From an uncultured Acidaminococcus sp. (GTDB lineage: Bacteria > Bacillota_C > Negativicutes > Acidaminococcales > Acidaminococcaceae), in contig OMUE01000079.1 of NCBI GenBank assembly GCA_900314165.1, positions 1-14,235 of the forward strand: a DNA stretch of 14,235 bases, written 5' to 3'. Under the pieces are notes generated by a model that saw only the letters and a list, made by a program, of their open reading frames with translations, was not told the origin of the DNA and did not search any database. Below, in pieces: positions 7,508-13,900 of this stretch. Each line of letters opens with the position of its first letter. The stretch's first letter is position 1. The translations under genes were made by a program, and so were the position numbers.

Positions 7508-7999
7508 ATGGACGAAGCTGTACTGAAAAAGTATCTGGATGGCCAGGAATACATCCGGCTCCAGGTAAAGCAGGCAGAGCTGGCAGCGCCCCAGGGCACG
7601 GACCGGTATTTTGCCCTGCTGGCTTACATAGGCATGCATCCGGAATATGCCCGGAAATTCTGCGGGAGACTCTTGTTGACGTTCCACGAAGACTGCGGCA
7701 AATTCCTGTGGGAGAATGAGAAGGCCCGGGATTTTGTCCGGCACCTGGCGGACGCTTTTCCGTTCTTGCTGTACCTGGCGGAAAAAGAAGGGGAGACCCT
7801 GAAGCTTCTGGCCATCCTGGCCTGTGCGGATACGACCTTGGAAGGGGACAACCTGTCCATGGACAAGAAGCGCTTTGAAGCCTTTATCAAGCAGCAGCTG
7901 AAGGGCTTGCTGCTCATGTGTGAAAAGACGGGCCTGAGCCCGGAAAATGCCCAGAGCCTCCTAGAAGGCATCTACGAGTATTTCGGGCTGGCTGCCTGA
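7508..7999 (+). CDS. small helical protein of unknown function
   Basis: 163 residues, no recognised family. The ATG at 7508 is preferred over an upstream in-frame ATG at 7451. AAGGAGC (7495-7501) sits 6 bases ahead of it, and it begins 2 bases after the stop of the glycosyltransferase gene, the usual operon spacing. The protein is charged and leucine-rich (LLAYIGMHPEY, LLYLAEKEGETLKLLAIL), probably all-helical and cytosolic, with no signal peptide or membrane segment. Its coupling to the upstream gene suggests a function with it, but this is inference. No terminator lies directly after it; the first is the strong hairpin at 8133-8171. Confidence 0.7.
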   Translation: MDEAVLKKYLDGQEYIRLQVKQAELAAPQGTDRYFALLAYIGMHPEYARKFCGRLLLTFHEDCGKFLWENEKARDFVRHLADAFPFLLYLAEKEGETLKLLAILACADTTLEGDNLSMDKKRFEAFIKQQLKGLLLMCEKTGLSPENAQSLLEGIYEYFGLAA

Positions 8000-8032
8000 A
8001 TTTAATTTCACAATTACTTCAAGAATTCGCCC

Positions 8033-8060
8033 TTGGTTTGTCATACAAAGCAGGTATACT
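8033..8060 (+). promoter_or_regulatory. promoter of the structured RNA at 8067
   Basis: TTGGTT (8033-8038), a 16-base spacer and TATACT (8055-8060). The expected start of transcription, near 8067, is exactly where a stable hairpin begins (8068). No open reading frame with a ribosome binding site follows before the terminator. Confidence 0.6.
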
Positions 8061-8066
8061 TTAAAG

Positions 8067-8171
8067 CGTAGTAAGGATTACCCCTCCTTGCTACATCTTC
8101 CCCATCAAATCATCATAAACAACTTCCTTTCAGGAAAAAGCCCTCTGCTTCCCCAGCAGAGGGCTTTTTCC
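8067..8171 (+). ncRNA. candidate small regulatory RNA of about 105 nt
   Basis: Between a promoter (8033-8060) and a strong intrinsic terminator (8133-8171) lies a non-coding stretch with a clear architecture. Its 5' hairpin is 8068-8077 paired with 8085-8094: ten pairs, one of them U-G, with loop UUACCCC. An A/C/U-rich single-stranded linker (8095-8132) follows, and the 3' terminator hairpin closes it. CCCC occurs three times, each in a predicted unpaired place: the first loop (8081-8084), the linker (UUCCCCA, 8098-8104) and the terminator loop (UUCCCCA beginning at 8149, last A paired). Unpaired UCCC-type motifs are known from Gram-positive small RNAs such as staphylococcal RsaE, where they pair with Shine-Dalgarno sequences. 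Alternatively it could be the 3' untranslated end of the upstream operon. Confidence 0.6.
8133..8171 (+). terminator. strong intrinsic terminator
   Basis: Perfect 17-bp stem: 8133-8149 paired with 8155-8171, loop TCCCC. The outer part of the stem is A5/T5, so the T tract lies within the descending arm (TTTTT, 8165-8169). It would end both the candidate small RNA and read-through from the operon ending at 7999. Confidence 0.9.
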
Positions 8172-8175
8172 CGTG

Positions 8176-8204
8176 TTGACAGGCTTTGCACGACTCTATA
8201 CAAT
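8176..8204 (+). promoter_or_regulatory. near-consensus promoter of the phosphoesterase gene
   Basis: Perfect TTGACA (8176-8181), a 17-base spacer and TACAAT (8199-8204), starting 4 bases after the preceding terminator stem. Transcription should start near 8211, giving a leader of about 114 bases before the ATG at 8325. The first part of this leader is a GA-rich heptamer tract. Confidence 0.8.
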
Positions 8205-8208
8205 GGAA

Positions 8209-8250
8209 GTGAAAAGTGAAAGCGAAGAGCGAAGAGTAAAGAGTGAAGAG
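8209..8250 (+). repeat. six tandem degenerate heptamers, GA-rich, at the start of the phosphoesterase leader
   Basis: The tract reads as six units of seven bases: GTGAAAA, GTGAAAG, CGAAGAG, CGAAGAG, TAAAGAG, TGAAGAG. It begins at the predicted transcription start of the promoter at 8176-8204, so it would be the unstructured 5' end of the mRNA. It is followed by a small hairpin, GTCAGC-AAA-GCTGAC (8271-8285), and then the AAGGAG ribosome binding site (8311-8316). Another period-7 tract lies at 10663-10690. Confidence 0.7.
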
Positions 8251-8324
8251 GCCGCTGCGCGGAGCAAGGTGTCAGCAAAGCTGACGAATTAACAAAATAT
8301 TCTGTACAGGAAGGAGCTGCAATC

Positions 8325-9068
8325 ATGGCATTATATGCGTTAGGGGATCTCCATCTTTCCTTTCAGGTTCCTGATAAATCCATGGATTCCCTGGGTCCTG
8401 TGTGGGTAAACCATGTACAGAAGATCGAGAAGAACTGCCGGGAACTGGTGGGGCCGGAGGATACTCTCGTACTGACGGGGGACCATTCCTGGGGCCGGAA
8501 GCTGAGCCTGTGTGTGAAGGATCTGGCTTTTATTGAAAACCTGCCGGGCCGGAAGATCCTGCTGCGGGGCAATCATGATATGTTCTGGGAACCTCAGAAG
8601 ACGGATCGGCTGAACAAGCTGTATCAGGGCCGGCTGGAATTCCTCCAGAATAATTTCTATACGTATAAGGACTACGCTCTCGTAGGTACGAAGGGCTTTA
8701 CGTTTGAAGGCCCCTTCTATGTGGACCGCCTGGGACGGATCATGGGCTGGGACCAGGAAAAGGCGGAGCATTCCGTGAAACTGGTCCAGCGGGAGGCCAA
8801 GCGCCTGGAGGAATCCTTCCAGGCCGCCCGGAAGGCCGGCTATCGGAAGTTCATCATGTTCCTGCACTATCCGCCTACGAATATCCTGGAAATGGATAGC
8901 GTCTTTACCAGGATGGCCGAGCAGTACGGAGCCGAGCACGTGGTCTACTCCCATTGCCACGGGGAACATACGTTCCACGACAGCCATCGGGGCCTGTACC
9001 ATGGCATAGAGTACCATCTGGTGTCCGGGGATTACCTGGATTTCCGGCCGGAGAAGATTTTGGAGTAG
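8325..9068 (+). CDS. metallophosphoesterase (calcineurin-like), COG1768 type
   Basis: A 247-residue cytosolic phosphoesterase of the calcineurin-like superfamily. Metal-binding motifs in order: GDLH at 7-10, GDHSWG at 52-57, GNHD at 82-85, a histidine in LHYPP at 180-184, and H210-C-H212 near the C-terminus. In the last motif the usual GHxH is SHCH, Ser replacing Gly. This set matches the small 'predicted phosphohydrolase' group COG1768. Its physiological substrate is not known to me. The start is set by AAGGAG (8311-8316), 8 bases upstream, and by the strong promoter at 8176-8204. It appears monocistronic, ending before the bidirectional hairpin at 9296-9351. Confidence 0.85.
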   Translation: MALYALGDLHLSFQVPDKSMDSLGPVWVNHVQKIEKNCRELVGPEDTLVLTGDHSWGRKLSLCVKDLAFIENLPGRKILLRGNHDMFWEPQKTDRLNKLYQGRLEFLQNNFYTYKDYALVGTKGFTFEGPFYVDRLGRIMGWDQEKAEHSVKLVQREAKRLEESFQAARKAGYRKFIMFLHYPPTNILEMDSVFTRMAEQYGAEHVVYSHCHGEHTFHDSHRGLYHGIEYHLVSGDYLDFRPEKILE

Positions 9069-9079
9069 GACTTGGGGCA

Positions 9080-9271
9080 GATGATAGATGATAGAACCTG
9101 TTGTCGGGGGTTAGGGATTAGTAGACGAAAGACAGCCGACGGACGACAGAGGAACTACTGCCGCGTGGAATCAGTCTGGCAGCGCCCAGTCCGCCTTCGC
9201 TTCAGCGGGGGCGGGGGACTGTTCCTGGCCGGGAATTCAAGAGTCGGAACGGTGGTGGGGGTGTGCGTCCC
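9080..9271 (+). repeat. composite intergenic repeat, copy 1 (192 bp, internally shortened)
   Basis: Shares ordered blocks with copy 2 (10531-10825). GATGATAGATGA is at 9080-9091 and 10531-10542. AGAACCTGTT is at 9093-9102 and 10551-10560. TTCGCTTCAGCGGGGGC is at 9196-9212 and 10697-10713. GGGCGGGGGAC is at 9209-9219 and 10760-10770. An identical 21-base block starting GGTGGTGGGGGTGTG is at 9251-9271 and 10805-10825. Copy 1 lacks about 47 bases found in copy 2 between the third and fourth blocks, where copy 2 has one of its hairpins. The rest of this gene-free stretch (9069-9295) shows no convincing ORF. Confidence 0.7.
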
Positions 9272-9295
9272 GCGGACTCTAGCCCACTAGCCCCT

Positions 9296-9351
9296 AAACT
9301 AAAAATAACGTCATGCAGATTTTGCATTCTGCATGACGTTATTTTTAGTTT
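9296..9351. terminator. 24-bp bidirectional terminator hairpin
   Basis: 9296-9319 is perfectly complementary to 9328-9351, with loop TTTTGCAT. The stem contains A5/T5 tracts near both outer ends, so it can work as a terminator in both directions. It would stop the phosphoesterase transcript on the plus strand and the Rpn/yvrJ transcript on the minus strand. The yvrJ remnant's stop codon (9347-9345) lies inside the stem. Confidence 0.85.
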
Positions 9352-9479
9352 CTTGTGTTTACCGCCACTCGCAGATGCTCAATACTCTGAGTCAGCTTCT
9401 CCAGCTTCTCCTCCATGCGTACCAACAGGTACCAGGAGATCACCATAGGGAAGCCTGGATTGGGCTTTATTTTCCTTGC
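9345..9479 (-). pseudogene. yvrJ-like small membrane protein gene, 5' end missing
   Basis: Read leftwards from 9479 this frame gives GFPMVISWYLLVRMEEKLEKL followed by TQSIEHLRVAVNTRN and a stop at 9347-9345 (residue string split here). GFP, then a hydrophobic stretch, YLL-x-R-x-E-x-KLE and a short helix is the pattern of YvrJ-family proteins (PF12841), which are about 45-50 residues. The normal N-terminal 10 or so residues before GFP are absent. The frame is closed by TAA at 9482-9480, and no ATG, GTG or TTG precedes GFP. The first ATG (9446-9444) lies after GFP and lacks a ribosome binding site; from it the product would be 33 residues. The conserved part begins 11 bases after the Rpn stop, so the Rpn unit may have replaced the yvrJ 5' end. 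Confidence 0.55.
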
Positions 9480-10354
9480 TTACTTCCTTTAATGACTTCT
9501 TGGACCTCGTCTATCGTGAGATCTGTTCCAACCGCTATAGTTTGGAGAGGTACACCCAGAGAGAAGAGCCTTTGGACTGTTTTATGTTTTTCATTTGCCT
9601 CTCCTTCTTCAATCCCATCCAGTCTGGCCGTCAAAAGATGAGATTGTTCGTCCTTTATGGCTTTCTCTTTAGCCTCGTATTCCCGCCATAATTGCAGATC
9701 GCTGACAAATTTGTCTTCACTTTCTGCCACATCCTTTAAAATAGAATCCATTTCTGTCAGCTCCTTTCGATCGCGGTCAGATGTTTTCTTTGATAGATAG
9801 GCAATCCACCGATCTGACCGCTTCAGCTTCTTGATATCAGAGTAGTGGATTTTCTCCAGTTCAATAAAATGCATTTCAAAATGATCAACCAATCTGTCTT
9901 GCGGATGGACATCATTTGTAATGTGATACAGATGATGGAATTCGGCTTCATATTGTTCGAAGAAATCAAAGTCCATCAGGATAATGCTGATTACTTTATT
10001 CAGCTTATCATAGCTTTCTTTTTTCTGCAACTGACCGTCATAAACCCGGGACCAGTAGTAAAGGGCACGTTCAGCCATGTAGCGGTCTTTGCAAACTTGG
10101 ACTTCAATGTTGACCTTAGTGCCGGTGTCGGTAGTAGCCAAAATATCCAGAATAGCGGCTTTGCCATCAGCCATCTGAGAAAGTTTTTCTTTGTCTGCAA
10201 AGGTCAGGTCTGTGAACATAGCTTTACCGGATAAATCCAGTGTGGTGTTTAGGAAGTTAAGAGTGTAGTCCTTGCGTTCTTCACTGCCGAGGAGATACTT
10301 GAAAAAGATGTCGTTGATGCGGTTGAGATGGATTGGATGTTGAGTGTTAGTCAT
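9467..10354 (-). CDS. Rpn family recombination-promoting nuclease / PD-(D/E)XK putative transposase
   Basis: A 295-residue protein of the Rpn (PDDEXK_2, formerly transposase_31) family. E. coli relatives are DNA endonucleases that raise RecA-independent recombination. Visible core: NDIFFKYLLG at 14-23, the catalytic D70 in ILDILA, E84-x-Q86 in NIEVQV, then RALYYWSRVY at 96-105. The C-terminal third is charged and carries a short repeat-like helix region, ending TIDEVQEVIKG. The start at 10354 has AAAGGAAG 9 bases upstream on the minus strand. It is more AT-rich than its neighbours and the only complete gene on the minus strand, which together suggest acquisition. It is flanked by two copies of the composite repeat. 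No terminal inverted repeats were found. It looks intact. Confidence 0.85.
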   Translation of the reverse strand: MTNTQHPIHLNRINDIFFKYLLGSEERKDYTLNFLNTTLDLSGKAMFTDLTFADKEKLSQMADGKAAILDILATTDTGTKVNIEVQVCKDRYMAERALYYWSRVYDGQLQKKESYDKLNKVISIILMDFDFFEQYEAEFHHLYHITNDVHPQDRLVDHFEMHFIELEKIHYSDIKKLKRSDRWIAYLSKKTSDRDRKELTEMDSILKDVAESEDKFVSDLQLWREYEAKEKAIKDEQSHLLTARLDGIEEGEANEKHKTVQRLFSLGVPLQTIAVGTDLTIDEVQEVIKGSKQGK

Positions 10355-10451
10355 GAGTTCGTCTTCCTTTGCTATATTTTATTCTACCATCCTATGGATG
10401 GGCTATGTCCATCATACAAGAACAGGTGAAAAAAGGAAATGGGGCCTGTGG

Positions 10452-10481
10452 GAATCGACCTTTTTGCGTAGAGAATCGACC
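10452..10481. repeat. GAATCGACC direct repeat with 21-bp period
   Basis: GAATCGACC occurs at 10452-10460 and again at 10473-10481, 21 bases apart start to start, about two turns of the helix. It lies about 100 bases upstream of the Rpn start codon, in a stretch without a gene, and could be a paired protein-binding site. The spacing is seen; the function is inferred. Confidence 0.4.
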
Positions 10482-10530
10482 AATTGTCTGATTTTTACAG
10501 GCAATTTGATGATGCGGCAGGCTTAGTAAA

Positions 10531-10825
10531 GATGATAGATGACAGATGTCAGAACCTGTTTTCCGGGTTTAGAAGTTTGCTTTCGTTAGATCAGTTTTGT
10601 TTTGTACTATCCATTTCTAACATCCAACAAACGACAAGCAACTTCTAACCTTTGACATGGAGTTCTGACTTCTGACATCTGACTTCTTAGTCCATATTCG
10701 CTTCAGCGGGGGCAAGTCACATTAGGGCTCTCAGCATCCCCTTTGTCCGCCCTTTTCAAGGGCGGGGGACCGGCGAAGCCGGTGGTGGGTTCTTTCCTGA
10801 GGATGGTGGTGGGGGTGTGCGTCCC
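10531..10825 (+). repeat. composite intergenic repeat, copy 2 (295 bp, with paired hairpins)
   Basis: Fuller version of the unit at 9080-9271, in the same orientation. It has two adjacent hairpins of REP-like form: 10747-10754 with 10758-10765 (8 bp, loop TTC), and ACCGGC-GAA-GCCGGT at 10769-10783. It ends with the same 21-base block as copy 1 (10805-10825), 13 bases before the -35 box of hsdR. It fills most of the gene-free stretch 10355-10907. The remainder of that stretch, 10355-10530, holds only the direct repeat at 10452-10481 and the short inverted repeat CCATCC-TAT-GGATGG near 10388. Confidence 0.7.
10543..10690. repeat. long imperfect inverted repeat with period-7 tract
   Basis: CAGATGTCAGAA (10543-10554) is the exact reverse complement of 10670-10681. 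TTAGAAGTT (10569-10577) is the exact reverse complement of 10640-10648, with further partial pairing between, so a cruciform or RNA hairpin of roughly 140 bases is possible. The right arm ends in four heptamers: TTCTGAC, TTCTGAC, ATCTGAC, TTCTTAG (10663-10690). Only the left arm's start has a counterpart in copy 1 of the composite repeat. Confidence 0.6.
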
Positions 10826-10838
10826 AATAAATTTTCCG

Positions 10839-10868
10839 TTGAAAAAATCCCGGCTATAAGGGTATAGT
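10839..10868 (+). promoter_or_regulatory. promoter of hsdR with overlapping dyad
   Basis: TTGAAA (10839-10844), an 18-base spacer and TATAGT (10863-10868), 40 bases ahead of the hsdR ATG. TATAAG (10855-10860) and CTTATA (10872-10877) form inverted arms around the -10 box, and AGTATACT (10866-10873) is a perfect palindrome. Together they are a possible operator for a regulator of the restriction operon. Confidence 0.5.
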
Positions 10869-10907
10869 ATACTTATACGACGAATCCTTTGTTTTGGGAG
10901 GATAGGT

Positions 10908-13900
10908 ATGAGTTCCAACTTTACTTTTTTACAGACAAAATTCGCGCCATTAGCTCATTTAGGAGAAATGGCCGAGCAATATTGCTATAGCGATCCTAAT
11001 TCCTGCCTCATGAAGATCGGCATGATGGGTGAAACGATTGTGAAAGCAATCTTCCATTATGACCGGATTGCTCTTCCACTGGAAGATAACGCTGTCAACC
11101 GTATCAATAAACTGCAGGAAGAAGACTATATTTCTAACGATATCGCCGATGTCCTTCATGTGATCCGCAAGGCACGGAACAAAGCTGTACACGATAATCT
11201 GGATTCCCAGCCTGTCTGTGCGCAGCTGCTGCCCATGATCTGGAGCGTCTGCCAGTGGTTTATGGAGGTCTATGGGGATTATAACTACCAGCCTTCCGGA
11301 CGCTTCGAGATGCCCCATGAGCGCCCTAAAGCGGAACTGAAGAAGGAATCCCGGGCTCAAAAAGTCCGGGACCAGGCCATCGCCGATACAGCCATTGAAA
11401 ACTTTGGCACCGTCGTCACGGCTACAGAACAGGAACGGAAGCAGCAGGCAAAGAAGGCCTCCCATAACCGCAATATTACGGAAGAAGAGACCCGCATGAT
11501 TATCGATGAGCAGCTGAACCGGGTAGGCTGGCTGGCAGATACCGTCAATCTGCGCTATGCCAGAGGCGCATGCCCAAAGAAAGGAGTCAATCAGGCTATT
11601 GCGGAATGGCCTGTCCAGAATGGGTATGCCGACTATGCCTTGTTTGCAGGACTGCAGCTGGTGGGCATCATAGAAGCCAAGCGGTGGGATACGGACGTGG
11701 TATCCATTATCGACCAACAGGCCACGGATTATCCAAAACTGATTCGTGAAGAGGATGTAAACTACGTAACAGGTCAATGGGGCGAGTATAAGGTTCCTTT
11801 TACTTTTGCCACCAATGGCCGCCGCTACATCAAACAGTACGAAGAAAAATCCGGCATCTGGTTCCGGGATCTGCGGGACCCTGCCAATGTTCCGAAAGCC
11901 CTTCCCGGCTGGTTCAGCCCCGAAGGCCTGCTGGACAAGCTGAAGGAACAGCCGGACCAGGCCCGGCAGAAGCTGGATAAGCTGCCCTACGATGAATTGC
12001 GGGATCCCAACGGACTGAACCTGCGGGACTATCAGATAGAAGCCATTGCAGCAGCGGAAAACGCTATAGAACAGGGGAAAAAATCTGTGCTGCTGGCCAT
12101 GGCTACCGGTACGGGCAAAACCCGGACCGTTCTGGGAATGATTTATCGCTTCCTGAAGACGAACCGCTTCCACCGGATCCTGTTCCTGGTGGACCGGAAT
12201 GTGCTGGGCTCCCAGGCTCTCACTACCTTCCAGGAAGTCCGGCTGGAGCAGATGCTGCCCCTGACTTCTATTTATAACGTACAAGGCCTGGACAAAGACG
12301 AATCTCTGGCCAAAGAGACACGGGTGCAGATTGCTACGGTCCAGAGCATGGTCCGGCGGATCCTCTATCATGAAGGGGAGGCAGGCTACGCCATTTCCGA
12401 CTTCGACCTGGTCATCATCGATGAGGCCCACAGAGGGTATATCCTGGACAAAGACATGACCCAGGAGCAGAGCCTGTACCGGGATGAAATGGATTACATC
12501 AGCAAATATCGCAGCGTCATGGAGTATTTCGATGCCGTGAAGATTGCCCTGACGGCAACACCCGCCCTCCATACCACTCAGATCTTCGGCTCTCCTGTCT
12601 ATACCTATTCCTATCGGGATGCGGTCATCGATGGCTATCTGGTGGACCATAATGTGCCCATCTCCCTGAAGACGAAACTGAATACGGCAGGCATCCATTA
12701 TAAGAAGGGGCAGGAAGTGGATCTCTTCGATCCCAATGAATATGAAGGCGTCAGCAGCTATGAAGTGCCCGATGACCTGAATTTCGATGTGGACCGGTTT
12801 AACCGGGAAATCATCCCGGAAGGCTTTAATAAGGCTGTGCTGCGGGAAATCTCCAACCGCATCGACCCTACGGACCGGGAAGCGGGCAAGACCCTGATCT
12901 ATGCGGTGAATGACCGGCATGCGGACATGATCGTGCGCATCTTGAAAGAATATTATGGCGAGCAGGGCATTCCCAGCGAAGCCGTCATGAAGATTACCGG
13001 ATCCATCGAAAATGGCAACCAGAAGAAGATCCAGGACGTGATCCGCCGGTTTAAAAACGAGCAGTATCCCAGCATCGTGGTGACCGTAGACCTTCTGACC
13101 ACAGGCATCGACGTACCGTCCATCACGAATCTGGTATTCCTGCGCCGGGTGAAGTCCAGGATCCTGTTCGAACAGATGCTGGGCCGGGCCACCAGGCTCT
13201 GTCCGGACATCCACAAAGACAAATTCGACATCTACGATGCCGTAGGGACCTATGCGTCCTTTGAGCCGGTGAATACCATGAAACCCGTAGTGGTCCAGCC
13301 CAAGAATACGTTCCATACCATGATCGAGGGCCTGAAAGACGGTTCCCAGACCCGGGAAGCCATTCAGGAAAAAATCGACCAGGTTGTGGCCAAGCTGCAG
13401 CGGAAACAGAAGAATGTGCAGCCGGACGACGAAGAAACCTTTGCCGTGGAGACCCATACAGTAAATATCCGGGACTTCATCAGGCAGATCCGGAAGGGTT
13501 CTCCGGAAGAAGCCAAGGCGAAGCTCATTGCTTCGGAACCGGCACTGACGGAACTGGAAAAAGCCAAACCGCCCCGGGCCCAGATTATTCTGGATCACCA
13601 GGACGACGTGGTGACAGAGGTATCCCCTACCTATGGCGCTGATGAAACGCCCCAGGATTATCTGGCAGAATTCACGAAATGGATCAATACCAACAAGAAT
13701 GACATCGCGGCCCTGAATCTGGTACTCACCAGCCCAAAGGACCTGACCTATAAGGAATTGAAGCAGCTGCGGAAACTGCTGGGCCAGCATGATTTCACGG
13801 AGACTCAGTTGAACACGGCCCTGAAGGGCGTGACGAAGAAGGACGTGGCTGCGGATATCATCAGCCTGATCCGCCGGGCTGCCATGGGGTCGCCCCTCAT

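Noticed and set aside
8209..8250. Heptamer tract considered as a CRISPR-like array or iteron origin
   Set aside because: Units are contiguous with no spacers, only 7 bases long and degenerate, and no replication or Cas gene is near.
9072..9290. 72-codon plus-strand frame after the phosphoesterase
   Set aside because: It covers the composite intergenic repeat, lacks a ribosome binding site, and its product is Arg/Gly-rich and unlike any protein family I recognise.
9845..10234. 129-codon plus-strand frame opposite the Rpn gene
   Set aside because: Antisense to the catalytic core of the Rpn gene, with no ribosome binding site and no family features.
9467..10354. Complete insertion sequence with terminal inverted repeats
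   Set aside because: I compared the flanks of the Rpn gene by eye and found direct composite repeats but no inverted terminal pair and no clear target-site duplication.
10959..13790. 943-codon open frame on the minus strand opposite hsdR
   Set aside because: It lies wholly antisense to hsdR, which has every expected motif in order. The strong CTG/TCC/GGC codon bias of the sense gene avoids the codons that would give antisense stops. The product has no recognisable domain, and no ribosome binding site or promoter supports it.
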